The translations under genes were made by a program, and so were the position numbers. A DNA stretch of 64,000 bases from Thiomicrospira sp. ALE5 (GTDB lineage Bacteria > Pseudomonadota > Gammaproteobacteria > Thiomicrospirales > Thiomicrospiraceae), in contig NZ_FOYY01000005.1 of the NCBI RefSeq assembly GCF_900112445.1, positions 62,001-126,000 on the forward strand, read 5' to 3'. Below, piece after piece: positions 8,076 through 17,259 of the stretch. The notes under the pieces are model-generated. The model searched no databases. It was given only the letters and a program-made list of their open reading frames with translations, and was not told the DNA's origin. Positions within the stretch are counted from its first letter, which is position 1; every line of letters starts with the position of its first letter.

Positions 8076-8834
8076 ATGTTTCTCAATATCGAAAACTTAC
8101 ATGCTCAAGTTGAGGATAAGACAATTCTAAAAGGGATTAACCTTAGGGTTAATCCTGGTGAAGTTCATGCGATTATGGGGCCAAATGGATCGGGTAAAAG
8201 TACCTTATCTAGTGTGTTAGCCGGTCGTGAGGATTATGAGGTGAATGCAGGGGAGATTCGTTTCTTGGATCATGATCTGCTCGAAATGGATGCGGATGAG
8301 CGCGCCCAGCAAGGGGTGTTTTTGGCATTCCAGTACCCTGTCGAAATTCCTGGTGTCTCGAATAAATTATTTATGCATACAGCGTTGAATGCCAAGCGAG
8401 CGGCGGAAGGCTTGCCTGCTTTGGACATGTTTGATTTTGAACAGCTCGCTTTGGAAAAAATGAAAAGGCTTGAAATGTCACCGATAATGCTGGAACGATC
8501 GGTGAATGTCGGGTTTTCAGGCGGTGAAAAAAAGCGCAATGATATTTTTCAAATGGCCATGCTTGAACCTAAGCTATGCATCATGGATGAAACCGATTCA
8601 GGATTAGATATTGATGCACTAAGAATTGTAGCGAACGGCGTCAATGCGCTTCGCTCTAATGAACGTAGCTTTATTGTTGTTACCCACTATCAGCGTCTGC
8701 TTGATCATATTAAGCCCGATTTTGTGCATGTGTTATACGATGGCAAAATCATCAAGTCGGGTGGTTTTGAGTTAGCTCAAGAGTTAGAGGAGAGGGGGTA
8801 TGACCACCTTATCCAAGCCTATGAAAAAGTTTAG
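8076..8834 (+). CDS. sufC: Fe-S cluster assembly ATPase SufC
   Basis: 252-residue soluble ABC ATPase with Walker A GPNGSGKSTLSSVL, the SufC-type signature GFSGGEKKRNDIFQM and Walker B CIMDETDSGLDIDAL. It powers conformational change of the SufB-SufD pair. It follows sufB by 69 bp; that gap holds no terminator, so co-transcription is likely. A 9-bp inverted repeat (8134-8142 with 8147-8155) lies inside the early coding sequence and could form an mRNA hairpin. The stop lies 35 bp inside sufD. Confidence 0.97.
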   Translation: MFLNIENLHAQVEDKTILKGINLRVNPGEVHAIMGPNGSGKSTLSSVLAGREDYEVNAGEIRFLDHDLLEMDADERAQQGVFLAFQYPVEIPGVSNKLFMHTALNAKRAAEGLPALDMFDFEQLALEKMKRLEMSPIMLERSVNVGFSGGEKKRNDIFQMAMLEPKLCIMDETDSGLDIDALRIVANGVNALRSNERSFIVVTHYQRLLDHIKPDFVHVLYDGKIIKSGGFELAQELEERGYDHLIQAYEKV

Positions 8835-10140
8835 TCCGCTCGCACAGGCTGCGATGGATTATTATCAATCGCAGGCAAAACAACTCATGCAAGCAGAGGG
8901 TGAAGGCCATGCTGTGACGGCATTTCGTCAAGCTGCGCTAAATAGATTTTTAGAACAGGGCTTTCCAACTCGCAAGGATGAGGACTGGCAATTTACCCCG
9001 CTTAGTAACTTTTTAAAAACTCATTACGCTTTCAATGGTGTGTCACGCATAGACGAAGCTGCGATTGCAGCGGTCAAGCCTAAAGTTGATGGTTGGCATT
9101 TAGTATTTGTTGACGGCTATTTTAGTGAAATTTTGTCGGATGATTTAGCGGGTATGCCCTCTGGTGTTTCCCTGGAGTCAGGCAAGGATGCGCTGGATTT
9201 TGAACAAGGTTTTCGTGTATTTGCTGACCATGAAACTGATATTGAACAGGACGCATTTGGCATGCTGAATGCCATGTTATTTGACGATGGTTTATTTATT
9301 GAGCTCGCCGCGCATGTTCGCTTAGCTAAGCCGATAGTGGTGAGCTATGTGCAAACCTTGGCCAGTCATGCAAACACAACGCGCTGTAAAATTAAGTTAG
9401 GTAGGGGTGCGCAATTACAGCTTATAGAGCAATATGTTGCGATTGATGCTGGTTGCGGCTTTGAAAATAGCGTATGCGAAATTGATTTGGCTGAGCAGGC
9501 AAAAATGTCGCAAGTTATTTGGCAAAACTTGCCTGAGCAAGGGATGTTTTTTAACAATCAATTTATTGATTTGGCTGAGCAGGCGCAATTTAATACGCAT
9601 TATATTGGTCTGGGCAGCGCAATCTCGCGCCACCAAAATCACGTTCAAATGGCTGGAGAGCGTATTGAGTCTGAACAAAATAGTATTTGTTTTGCGCGTA
9701 ATCAGCAAATAATGGACACCCGAACCTATACCGGGCATAGCGTTGAATGGGGTGCGAGCCGACAGCTGCATAAGTTGGTGTTAGCTGATCAGGCAATTGG
9801 CGTATTCAATGGCATGATCAAGGTGGATCAAAAGGCACAAAAAACAGACGGCATGATGGATAACAAGAATTTATTGTTATCTAACAAAGCACAGATGAAT
9901 GCCAAGCCACAGCTGGAAATTTATGCTGATGATGTCAAGTGCTCGCATGGTTCGGCATCGGGCCAAATTAGTGCAGACCAAATTTTTTATCTGCAAGCAA
10001 GGGGTTTGACGAAGCAACAGGCGCGTCAGCTTGTTACCTTAGCGTTTCTTATGGAGCCGCTTGAATCAGTGGCAGATCACGCAGTGCGTGATTGGTTACA
10101 GCAGGCGCTTTCTGCAGCAGTTACACCTTATTTAAACTAG
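8800..10140 (+). CDS. sufD: Fe-S cluster assembly protein SufD
   Basis: 446 residues, a SufB paralogue. The C-terminal half has the conserved VKCSHGSASGQI with the histidine important for iron acquisition, and DQIFYLQARGLTKQQARQLV, typical of SufD ends. The ATG at 8800 is preceded by a strong GAGGAGAGGGGG and overlaps sufC by 35 bp; a later in-frame ATG at 8821 is possible but has no better site. SufD pairs with SufB in SufBC2D. The 19-bp gap to sufS supports one operon. Confidence 0.95.
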   Translation: MTTLSKPMKKFSPLAQAAMDYYQSQAKQLMQAEGEGHAVTAFRQAALNRFLEQGFPTRKDEDWQFTPLSNFLKTHYAFNGVSRIDEAAIAAVKPKVDGWHLVFVDGYFSEILSDDLAGMPSGVSLESGKDALDFEQGFRVFADHETDIEQDAFGMLNAMLFDDGLFIELAAHVRLAKPIVVSYVQTLASHANTTRCKIKLGRGAQLQLIEQYVAIDAGCGFENSVCEIDLAEQAKMSQVIWQNLPEQGMFFNNQFIDLAEQAQFNTHYIGLGSAISRHQNHVQMAGERIESEQNSICFARNQQIMDTRTYTGHSVEWGASRQLHKLVLADQAIGVFNGMIKVDQKAQKTDGMMDNKNLLLSNKAQMNAKPQLEIYADDVKCSHGSASGQISADQIFYLQARGLTKQQARQLVTLAFLMEPLESVADHAVRDWLQQALSAAVTPYLN

Positions 10141-10159
10141 GCAAAAAGCTTGAGGCTCT

Positions 10160-11377
10160 ATGATTGATAATCACGCCATTCGTACTGAATTTCCTCTGCT
10201 AGCACAAACTGAAAAAGGCTTGTCGTTAGTCTATTTGGATAATGCTTCGACGAGTCAAAAGCCACAGCAGGTGATTGATGCCATGGCACGCTATTATGAG
10301 GCCGAGAATGCTAATGTGCATCGTGGTGTGTATGGTTTGAGCGAACGTGCAACCGATGCATTTGAAGGTGTTAGAGCGCAGGTTCAACGTTTATTAAACG
10401 CGGCTTCTACAAAAGAAATCATTTTTGTACGCGGCGCAACAGAAGGTATTAACCTTGTTGCAAGTTCATGGGGGCGAAGTACTTTAAACCCTGGTGACCA
10501 AATTATTGTCAGCGAAATGGAGCATCATTCTAATTTAGTGCCCTGGCAACTGTTGGTTGCCGAGCTGGGTGTTGAAATTGTGAAATGGCCGATCGATGAT
10601 TTAGGTCAGTTACATTTAGATGACTTAGCAGGCCTGTTTAGTGAAAAGACACGTCTTGTTGCGGTCACGCATATGTCAAATGCCTTGGGTACAATCAATC
10701 CTATTGCTGATGTGATAGCACTTGCTCATCAACACGGGGCAAAGGTATTGGTAGACGCGGCTCAATCTGTGTCGCACATGCCGATTGATGTTCAAGCTTT
10801 GGATGTTGATTTTATGGTCTTTTCCGGGCACAAAATGTATGCACCTACGGGAATTGGTTGCCTATATGCAAAGCAGACACTATTAGAGCAGATGCCACCC
10901 TACATGGGCGGTGGTGACATGATTTACCAAGTGAGTTTTGCAGAGACTACTTTTAATGAGTTGCCCTATAAGTTTGAAGCGGGCACGCCAAACATTGCCG
11001 GTGTCATCGGTTTAGGTGCCGCCATTCGTTTTATTGAACGGGTGGGGTTCGATAGAATTTCGGCAATTGAGCAAGATTTATTAGACTATGCTACACAAAA
11101 GTTAAGTGAACTACCTGGTTTACGTATTATTGGTGAAGCACCACATAAGGGCGCGGTGATTTCATTTGTGTTTGAACAGGCGCACCCTCATGATATTGCA
11201 ACCTTAATTGATCAAGATGCGATTGCGTTACGAGCCAGTCATCATTGTGCCATGCCTGTCATGACCAAGTTTTCTCTCCCGGCCACACTGCGTGCGTCAT
11301 TTGGTGTCTATAACAATCGTGACGATGTGGATCGTTTGTGTGCGGCGTTAAAGGATGCGCTAGAGATGTTGGCATAA
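10160..11377 (+). CDS. sufS: cysteine desulfurase SufS
   Basis: 405-residue group II PLP-dependent cysteine desulfurase. The Schiff-base lysine is K225 in SGHKMYAPTGIG, and the persulfide cysteine is C363 in RASHHCAMPVM, the SufS-type short loop. It mobilises sulfur from cysteine for SufBCD. SufS normally needs SufE or SufU as a sulfur acceptor, and neither is adjacent. It is the last gene of sufBCDS. One CAGGCCTG copy (10629-10636) encodes part of LAGLF. Confidence 0.95.
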   Translation: MIDNHAIRTEFPLLAQTEKGLSLVYLDNASTSQKPQQVIDAMARYYEAENANVHRGVYGLSERATDAFEGVRAQVQRLLNAASTKEIIFVRGATEGINLVASSWGRSTLNPGDQIIVSEMEHHSNLVPWQLLVAELGVEIVKWPIDDLGQLHLDDLAGLFSEKTRLVAVTHMSNALGTINPIADVIALAHQHGAKVLVDAAQSVSHMPIDVQALDVDFMVFSGHKMYAPTGIGCLYAKQTLLEQMPPYMGGGDMIYQVSFAETTFNELPYKFEAGTPNIAGVIGLGAAIRFIERVGFDRISAIEQDLLDYATQKLSELPGLRIIGEAPHKGAVISFVFEQAHPHDIATLIDQDAIALRASHHCAMPVMTKFSLPATLRASFGVYNNRDDVDRLCAALKDALEMLA

Positions 11378-11417
11378 TTATCTTGCCTAGGCATGTCGTG
11401 ATAGTTGGTTAAAATTT

Positions 11418-11426
11418 TGCTATGAT
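11418..11426 (+). promoter_or_regulatory. murC promoter, extended -10
   Basis: TGC followed by TATGAT (11421-11426), an extended -10, lies 48 bp before murC with no convincing -35. It would start the murC-ddl-ftsQ-ftsA-lpxC unit downstream of suf. Confidence 0.45.
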
Positions 11427-11474
11427 ACCCACATTTTAGCCTTAAGCCTAGATAGTGCTTAAGTGGGGTAATCA

Positions 11475-12857
11475 ATGAAAGAGCAAGTTAAGCATATCCA
11501 CTTTGTCGGAATCGGTGGTGTAGGCATGGCCGGTATTGCTGAGGTGTGCATTAACCTTGGTTTTGCAGTCAGTGGATCAGACATTCGCCGCCACGCAACC
11601 GTAATACGATTAGAGGCTTTGGGCGCGAAAATTCAACTTGGTCATCAGCCCGAGTGGGTGCAGCAGTCAGATGTTGTGGTGGTTTCAAGTGCCATCACCC
11701 AAGATAATCTTGAGGCGGCTTGGGCTAAAGCGAATCGTATTCCGGTCATACCTCGTGCAGAGATGCTTGCAGAGCTGATGCGCATGCGATATGGCATCGC
11801 CATTGCAGGCACACATGGTAAAACGACTACCACAAGTTTAACGGCGGCTATTTTGACTCAGGGGGGGCTTGATCCAACATTTGTGATTGGTGGGCAGCTT
11901 AATCAAATTGGTACTAATGCGCGCTTGGGAACAAGTCGTTATTTAGTGGCAGAAGCAGACGAATCGGACGCCTCATTTTTGCATCTTGCGCCAATGATGT
12001 CAGTAATCACCAATATTGACATAGATCACATGGAAACCTATCAAGGTGATTTTTCTCGTCTTGTTCACACCTATAATGAGTTTATCAACCGACTGCCTTT
12101 CTATGGTCTGACTGTATTATGTCTGGATGACCCCCATCTGAAGCAACTAATGCCGGACGTGCTTAGAAAGGTACGCACTTATGGATTTGATTCAGCTGCA
12201 GATGTCGTGGCAATTAACTGGCAGGCTAAGGGCTTAACAAGTGAATTTGATGTTGTTGTCAAGGGTCGAGAGCCCTTTCATGTCAAGCTCAATATTCCTG
12301 GTCAGCATAATGTTAAAAATGCCTTAGCTGCGATTAGTGTGGCGCTAGAGTTGGGTGTTTCAATAACGTCTATCCAACAAGCATTAGAGGCTTTTGGTGG
12401 TGTCGGGCGTCGTTTTGAAGTCTATCCTAAGCGGGTGATTGGTGGTCACACGCTTACTTTGGTTGATGACTATGGTCACCATCCAACCGAGCTATTGGCA
12501 ACATTAGAGACCGCGCGTGATGCGTTTCCGGGTCAGCGCCTAGTTTTAGTGTTTCAGCCACACCGTTATAGTCGAACACGAGATTTATTTGATGAGTTTA
12601 TGACTGCGCTTGCAAAAGCAGACCTGATCATATTGGCTCCAGTTTATGCAGCAGGTGAAGCTTTAATTCCAGGTTTTGATACTAAAGCAATGATTCAAAA
12701 CCTGCGTATTCGTGGTGCACAAAATGTGATGTTAGCGGATGGGTTTGATGCACTTAACGCGATGGCCGGAGATGTATTGGCCGCAGATGATGTTGTTCTG
12801 ATGATGGGGGCAGGAGATATTGGGCAATGGGCGAAGGTATGGCAGCAGCAAATTTAA
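11475..12857 (+). CDS. murC: UDP-N-acetylmuramate--L-alanine ligase MurC
   Basis: 460 residues. The N-terminal Rossmann domain begins IHFVGIGGVGMAGIAEV, the ATP loop is AGTHGKTTTTSL near residue 115, and the C-terminal ligase domain has LVDDYGHHPTELLATL and FQPHRYSRTRDL. It adds the first amino acid to the UDP-MurNAc stem in the cytoplasm. It opens a division and cell-wall cluster here, whereas in most gammaproteobacteria murG and ftsW precede it and murB follows. Its end overlaps ddl by 31 bp. Confidence 0.97.
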   Translation: MKEQVKHIHFVGIGGVGMAGIAEVCINLGFAVSGSDIRRHATVIRLEALGAKIQLGHQPEWVQQSDVVVVSSAITQDNLEAAWAKANRIPVIPRAEMLAELMRMRYGIAIAGTHGKTTTTSLTAAILTQGGLDPTFVIGGQLNQIGTNARLGTSRYLVAEADESDASFLHLAPMMSVITNIDIDHMETYQGDFSRLVHTYNEFINRLPFYGLTVLCLDDPHLKQLMPDVLRKVRTYGFDSAADVVAINWQAKGLTSEFDVVVKGREPFHVKLNIPGQHNVKNALAAISVALELGVSITSIQQALEAFGGVGRRFEVYPKRVIGGHTLTLVDDYGHHPTELLATLETARDAFPGQRLVLVFQPHRYSRTRDLFDEFMTALAKADLIILAPVYAAGEALIPGFDTKAMIQNLRIRGAQNVMLADGFDALNAMAGDVLAADDVVLMMGAGDIGQWAKVWQQQI

Positions 12858-13807
12858 ACCAAAGAGTGGCATCATGGCGAACAAAGTTGCAGGCACAATC
12901 CATTGCGGTTATATACGGCGGCACCTCAGCGGAACGTAATATCTCTTTAAAAAGTGGCCAGGCGGTCGTCAATGCAATGCTATGCGAAGGCTTGGATGCG
13001 GTGGGTTATGATGTGTCTTGTTTGGACGATGTGGTCAAGGCCGCTAAACAACACTCTCTGGTCTTTTTAGCGCTGCATGGCCGTTGGGGTGAAGATGGTC
13101 AAGTTCAGGCTATATTGCAGAGTTTAGGCGTCCCTTTTACAGGTAGTCACATGGCAGCGAGTGCGCTAGCGATGGATAAGGTGCGTACCAAGTATGTGTG
13201 GCAGGGAGCAGGTTTACCCACGCCGCAATTTTATCGCATCTGCGCTGCGGATTTGGCGCAGATTGATTGGTCTGCTATGCCTATTCCGGCCATGGTCAAA
13301 GCCAGTCATGAAGGATCTAGCATCGGCCTTTTTAAGGTGGATTCAATGCAACAGCTACAATCTGCTGTCACCGAAGCATTGAGTTTTGATACGGAAGTTT
13401 TAGTTGAACAGTGGGTGTCGGGTCGTGAATTTACCTTTTCAATTTTAGGCGATCAAGTGTTGCCTGCGATTGAATTAAAAACACAGCATGACTTTTATGA
13501 TTTTGAGGCAAAGTATGTCACGGGCGACACACAATATATTTGCCCGGTAAATTTAAGTACGGAGTTGAATGCGCGTCTTGCGCATTTGGTTTGGCAGGCG
13601 TTTGAAATTTTGGGTGCAAAAGGGGTTGGGCGTATTGATTTGATGCTTGATGAATCAGGTCAGCCTTGGTTAATTGAATTAAATACGCTACCAGGTATGA
13701 CGGATATGAGTTTAGTACCTAAAGCGGCAAAGCAATATGGACTAAGCTATGGTGAGCTGTGTATTGCAATTGCAGGATTGGCTTTAGATGACTCGGCTCT
13801 GGCTTAA
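12827..13807 (+). CDS. ddl: D-alanine--D-alanine ligase
   Basis: 326 residues with the ATP-grasp fold. The N-terminus has IAVIYGGTSAERNISLKSG, then LHGRWGEDGQVQAILQSLGVPFTGS for substrate and fold, and the C-terminus has IELNTLPGMTDMSLVPKAA with the metal ligands. It makes the D-Ala-D-Ala dipeptide for peptidoglycan. ATG 12827 has AGGAG ten bases upstream; ATG 12839 is an alternative. The gene overlaps murC upstream and ftsQ downstream by 20 bp, so the unit is tightly coupled. murB, usually between murC and ddl, is absent. Confidence 0.96.
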   Translation: MGEGMAAANLNQRVASWRTKLQAQSIAVIYGGTSAERNISLKSGQAVVNAMLCEGLDAVGYDVSCLDDVVKAAKQHSLVFLALHGRWGEDGQVQAILQSLGVPFTGSHMAASALAMDKVRTKYVWQGAGLPTPQFYRICAADLAQIDWSAMPIPAMVKASHEGSSIGLFKVDSMQQLQSAVTEALSFDTEVLVEQWVSGREFTFSILGDQVLPAIELKTQHDFYDFEAKYVTGDTQYICPVNLSTELNARLAHLVWQAFEILGAKGVGRIDLMLDESGQPWLIELNTLPGMTDMSLVPKAAKQYGLSYGELCIAIAGLALDDSALA

Positions 13808-14519
13808 GGGCGCATTAGTTGCCTTATTAGCAGGCCTGCTGCTGCTATGGGTGTTGATGGTTATTAAACCTGAGCAGCACGCAACAATGTCCTATAAAAT
13901 AACATCGTCCTTAAACCATGTGAGCTTAGATGACATTGAAGATGTCATTTGGCCTTTTTTAGCGCAGGGTTTTTGGGAGGTAGACTTACCTGGCTTGCAA
14001 TACAGCTTGCAACAGCAAACATGGGTTAAGCAGGCTCATGTATCTAGGCAATGGCCAAACCAGCTCATCTTAGAGCTGGAGGAACGTGATCCAATAGCAC
14101 GATGGGGTCAAGCAGGGTTAATTGATCGTCAGGGCGAGGTGTTTAACCCAGAGAATGTGGCTGCTTTTGAGCATTTGGTGAAGTTAACCGCACATGACCT
14201 ACAAACACGTGCCATGCTGCGTCATTGGCATCAGGTGCAGGACACGCTTAATCAAATGGCATGGCGCGTGAAGTCATTGACTTGGTTTGCAGACGACGTC
14301 CTTCATGTGGAAGTAGATGCGGGGCACCAACTCTATATTATTGCCAGTGAAAAGGGGTTGCTGCTCCAGCGATTTATTCAAGCTTGGCCGCATTTGGATA
14401 CGACAGAGTTAGTGGCTGCTAAAACATTGCAGATGCCGACAAAAGAACCTGTTAAATGGAAAATTGATTTAAGATATAGTAATGGAATGGCGCTGAAACC
14501 CTTAACTAGAGTTGATTGA
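13788..14519 (+). CDS. ftsQ: cell division protein FtsQ
   Basis: 243 residues: a short cytoplasmic start, one transmembrane segment (GALVALLAGLLLLWVLMVI), then a POTRA domain starting near residue 38 (SYKITSSLNHVSLDDIEDVIWPFL) and a periplasmic beta domain with the conserved QHVSRQWPNQLILELEERDPIARWG-type pattern. It links the early and late divisome through FtsB/L. It overlaps the ddl end and is followed at once by ftsA. The membrane segment is encoded in part by a CAGGCCTG copy (13831-13838). Confidence 0.92.
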   Translation: MTRLWLKGALVALLAGLLLLWVLMVIKPEQHATMSYKITSSLNHVSLDDIEDVIWPFLAQGFWEVDLPGLQYSLQQQTWVKQAHVSRQWPNQLILELEERDPIARWGQAGLIDRQGEVFNPENVAAFEHLVKLTAHDLQTRAMLRHWHQVQDTLNQMAWRVKSLTWFADDVLHVEVDAGHQLYIIASEKGLLLQRFIQAWPHLDTTELVAAKTLQMPTKEPVKWKIDLRYSNGMALKPLTRVD

Positions 14520-14526
14520 GAAAAGT

Positions 14527-15771
14527 ATGGCAAGAAAAAAACCGGCCGCGAATATTGTTGTTGGCTTAGATATTGGCACATCAAAAATAGCTGCCATTGT
14601 TGGCAAGCTTAAAACAAATAGTGAAATCGAAGTCATTGGTATGGGGACCTATCCATCCAAAGGTTTAAAAAAAGGGGTCGTTGTAAATATTGACTCTACT
14701 GTAGACTCTATTCAGCGTGCAATCGATGAAGCTGAGCGTATGTCTGGCTACGAGGTATCATCCGTCTATGTTGGCATTGCGGGCAGCCATATTAACAGTT
14801 TTAACTCAACGGGTATGGTCGCAATCCGCAGTCAAGAAGTGACTGACGACGATATTCTAAGGGTGATTGATGCAGCGAGAACGCAAGCGATTCCCGGTGA
14901 CCAAAAAGTACTGCATATTTTGCCACAAGAATATACGATTGATAATCAAGATGGTATTCGTGAGCCCATTGGTATGTCTGGTGTTCGTCTTGAAGCAAAG
15001 GTTCATATGGTAACCGGTTCACTCAGTGCGGCATTAAACATAACCAAATGTGTCGAGCGTTGCGGGCTAGAGGTTAACGATATTATTCTTGAACAGTTGG
15101 CCTCAAGTGAATCAGTTTTGTCAGAAGATGAGAAAGAACTAGGGGTCTGTCTAGTCGATATTGGCGGTGGTACGACTGACATAGCCATTTTTTATCAAGG
15201 TGCGATTCGGCATACAGCGGTTATCCCCGTCGCGGGTGACCAGGTAACTAATGATATTGCCGTGGCATTACGCACACCATCACCTGCAGCAGAAGAAATA
15301 AAACGCAATTATGCGTGTGCTTTACCGCAGTTGATCGCGACGGATGAAGAAATAGAAGTTCCAAGCGTCGGCGATCGTCCGGCGAGGTGTTTGTCACGAC
15401 GTACGCTTGTAGAAGTCGTTGAGCCGCGTTATGAAGAGCTTTTCCAACTGATTCAAGCCGAGTTAAGACGTTCTGGTTTTGAAAGCATGATGGCCGCGGG
15501 CGTGGTGTTAACTGGCGGTAGTGCTAAGGTCGAGGGCGCGGTAGAACTCGCTGAAGAGGTATTTAATATGCCAGTTAGGTTGGGTATTCCCCAAGATCTG
15601 CAAGGGCTAAAAGATGAAGTAACAGATCCGGCTTTTTCCACAACGGTAGGGCTGTTAATTTATGCGCGCGAACATACCCAGTTTGTACCAGGCCAAGATG
15701 CATCGCCACTGAAGGTCAATCAAGTATCTGTGCTTAACCGGATGAAAGAGTGGTTCAACAAAAGTTTTTAA
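14527..15771 (+). CDS. ftsA: cell division protein FtsA
   Basis: About 414 residues of the actin-like FtsA family: phosphate-1 motif IVVGLDIGTSKIAAIVG, the 1C subdomain (MSGVRLEAKVHMVTGSLSAA), phosphate-2 CLVDIGGGTTDIAIF, and a C-terminal amphipathic membrane helix (VLNRMKEWFNKSF). It tethers FtsZ filaments to the membrane. The frame is open from a TTG at 14512, but the ATG at 14527 gives the normal N-terminus. The next gene is lpxC after 16 bp; the ftsZ gene that almost always follows ftsA is not there. Confidence 0.95.
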   Translation: MARKKPAANIVVGLDIGTSKIAAIVGKLKTNSEIEVIGMGTYPSKGLKKGVVVNIDSTVDSIQRAIDEAERMSGYEVSSVYVGIAGSHINSFNSTGMVAIRSQEVTDDDILRVIDAARTQAIPGDQKVLHILPQEYTIDNQDGIREPIGMSGVRLEAKVHMVTGSLSAALNITKCVERCGLEVNDIILEQLASSESVLSEDEKELGVCLVDIGGGTTDIAIFYQGAIRHTAVIPVAGDQVTNDIAVALRTPSPAAEEIKRNYACALPQLIATDEEIEVPSVGDRPARCLSRRTLVEVVEPRYEELFQLIQAELRRSGFESMMAAGVVLTGGSAKVEGAVELAEEVFNMPVRLGIPQDLQGLKDEVTDPAFSTTVGLLIYAREHTQFVPGQDASPLKVNQVSVLNRMKEWFNKSF

Positions 15772-15787
15772 TGTTTAGGATTAATGA

Positions 15788-16699
15788 GTGAAGCAACGTA
15801 CATTAGCTAACCCAATTCATGCCAAGGGTATTGGTCTTCATACCGGGCATCAGGCTCGTATTACACTAAGGCCTGCTCCCGTTGATACCGGTATCATTTT
15901 TCGTCGTGTTGATGTCGACCCTGCAGTGGAGTTTAAGGTTACGCCCAATTTAGTTGCAGAAACCACACTCTGTACCACGATTCGCTCAGGTGATAAGAAA
16001 ATTGCTACCATTGAGCACCTGATGTCGGCACTAGCCGGTGTTGGAATGGATAATCTATATATCGATATTGATGCGGATGAAGTGCCGATTATGGATGGCT
16101 CTGCATCGCATTTTATTTTTCTTATTCAGGCAGCAGGTATTCAGTTACAAGATAAGCCGAAAAAGTTTTTGGTTATCAAACAGCCTATTCGTGTTGAAAA
16201 TGAACTTGGTGGTTGGGCCGAATTTAAGCCTTATCAAGGCTATAAGCTCAACTTTGCAATAAAGTTTAATCATCCTGCGTTTAAGCAAACGGCTGAGGAT
16301 ATGACGCTGGAGTTTTCATCTACAAGTTATTTTAAAGAAGTGAGCCGTGCACGTACCTTTGGTTTTTACAATGACATCGAAGCCTTACGTGCTAAAAAGT
16401 TGGCACTTGGCGCGAGTTTAGAAAACGCTATTGGCCTTGATGAAAATGGAGTGATGAATAAGGGTGGTTTGCGTAACAAAGATGAGTTTGTAAGACATAA
16501 GATTCTAGATGCAGTAGGTGATCTATTCATGTCTGGCTATGCTATTGTAGGCGAGTTTAGTGCATTTAAATCGGGTCATGCGCTGAATAATCAGTTATTG
16601 CGCAAGCTGTTTGAGCAGGACGATGCGTTTGAATTTATAACCGACTTTGGTGATCAGTCTGAGCCGATAAATTTTGACAGTTCTAAGGTGTTGCTATAA
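15788..16699 (+). CDS. lpxC: UDP-3-O-acyl-N-acetylglucosamine deacetylase LpxC
   Basis: 303 residues, the standard length. Zinc ligands are visible in IATIEHLMSALAG (His) and VRHKILDAVGDLF (His and Asp), with the base histidine in KSGHALNNQL. It performs the committed step of lipid A synthesis. The start is GTG, with AGGA seven bases upstream; the ATG four bases earlier is out of frame. It directly follows ftsA, and a terminator lies 80 bp beyond its stop, inside the convergent dciA gene. Confidence 0.96.
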   Translation: MKQRTLANPIHAKGIGLHTGHQARITLRPAPVDTGIIFRRVDVDPAVEFKVTPNLVAETTLCTTIRSGDKKIATIEHLMSALAGVGMDNLYIDIDADEVPIMDGSASHFIFLIQAAGIQLQDKPKKFLVIKQPIRVENELGGWAEFKPYQGYKLNFAIKFNHPAFKQTAEDMTLEFSSTSYFKEVSRARTFGFYNDIEALRAKKLALGASLENAIGLDENGVMNKGGLRNKDEFVRHKILDAVGDLFMSGYAIVGEFSAFKSGHALNNQLLRKLFEQDDAFEFITDFGDQSEPINFDSSKVLL

Positions 16700-16721
16700 C
16701 AAACCCATCACATGTTGCGTG

Positions 16722-17153
16722 TTAGTTGGCACGGCGACTAAGCCTTCTTAAAGCACTCGCCAATTTAGCTGATGTTACTTGCTCGCTTAATGCGAGCATT
16801 TTTTTTGCTGTCTGCTGATCTGGGCGTTGAGGTTGTTTAGTGGGTTTGAATGGGTCGTGGGTTGATTTTTTATGTTGGCTTAATCTCACTTTTACTGGGT
16901 TGATAAGATTAAGTCCGGGGTAGAGTTCATTGATACGAGCCAAGCATTCAGGCGCTATAAACCTGATTTTGCTTGCCCATAATGCTTCATCAATAATCAA
17001 TACTAAATAAGGATGTTCAATGCCTACTGCGCTGAGGTGTTGGCGCATGGTTTCGGGTAGCAGATTCTGCACATGCTCGTAGAGTGCTTGATATTGTTGC
17101 GCTTCTTGAATAAGTTTAAATAACCCGGATTGATTCAGTGGGTGTTTGGCCAT
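16722..17153 (-). CDS. dciA: DUF721 protein, DciA-type helicase loader
   Basis: About 143 residues of the DUF721 family. The N-terminal globular part shows VQNLLPETMRQHLSAVGIEHPYLVLIIDEALWASKIRFIAPECLARINEL, the KH-like core of DciA, which loads the replicative helicase DnaB in bacteria lacking DnaC. The C-terminal tail is basic and probably disordered. The frame opens from a TTG at 17165; ATG 17153 is the better start. Its place between lpxC and secA matches Pseudomonas and relatives. A plus-strand terminator for lpxC is embedded in its 3' half. Confidence 0.8.
   Translation of the reverse strand: MAKHPLNQSGLFKLIQEAQQYQALYEHVQNLLPETMRQHLSAVGIEHPYLVLIIDEALWASKIRFIAPECLARINELYPGLNLINPVKVRLSQHKKSTHDPFKPTKQPQRPDQQTAKKMLALSEQVTSAKLASALRRLSRRAN
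16781..16806 (+). terminator. intrinsic terminator after lpxC, inside dciA
   Basis: GCTCGC (16781-16786), loop TTAAT and GCGAGC (16792-16797) are followed by A and eight T. It ends the murC-ftsA-lpxC transcript but lies within the antisense coding sequence of dciA. Confidence 0.85.
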
Positions 17154-17208
17154 AATAGTCTTCAATCAATAAGTGAATGGGATGTCAGCAACCTGTTTAC
17201 TTTAGCTA

Positions 17209-17217
17209 TGCTAGAAT
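17209..17217 (+). promoter_or_regulatory. secA promoter, extended -10
   Basis: TGC then TAGAAT (17212-17217) forms an extended -10 about 43 bp before the chosen secA start. No good -35 is visible. The ten bases CCACATTTTA after this box also follow the murC extended -10. Confidence 0.4.
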
Positions 17218-17259
17218 AGCCACATTTTAAACGATTTTTTGCTTTGGATTTCTTCAACT

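Noticed and set aside
8134-8155. 9-bp inverted repeat with 4-base loop in sufC as a regulatory hairpin
   Set aside because: It lies in well-conserved coding sequence (KGINLRVNPGE) and has no T run. A chance structure is as likely.
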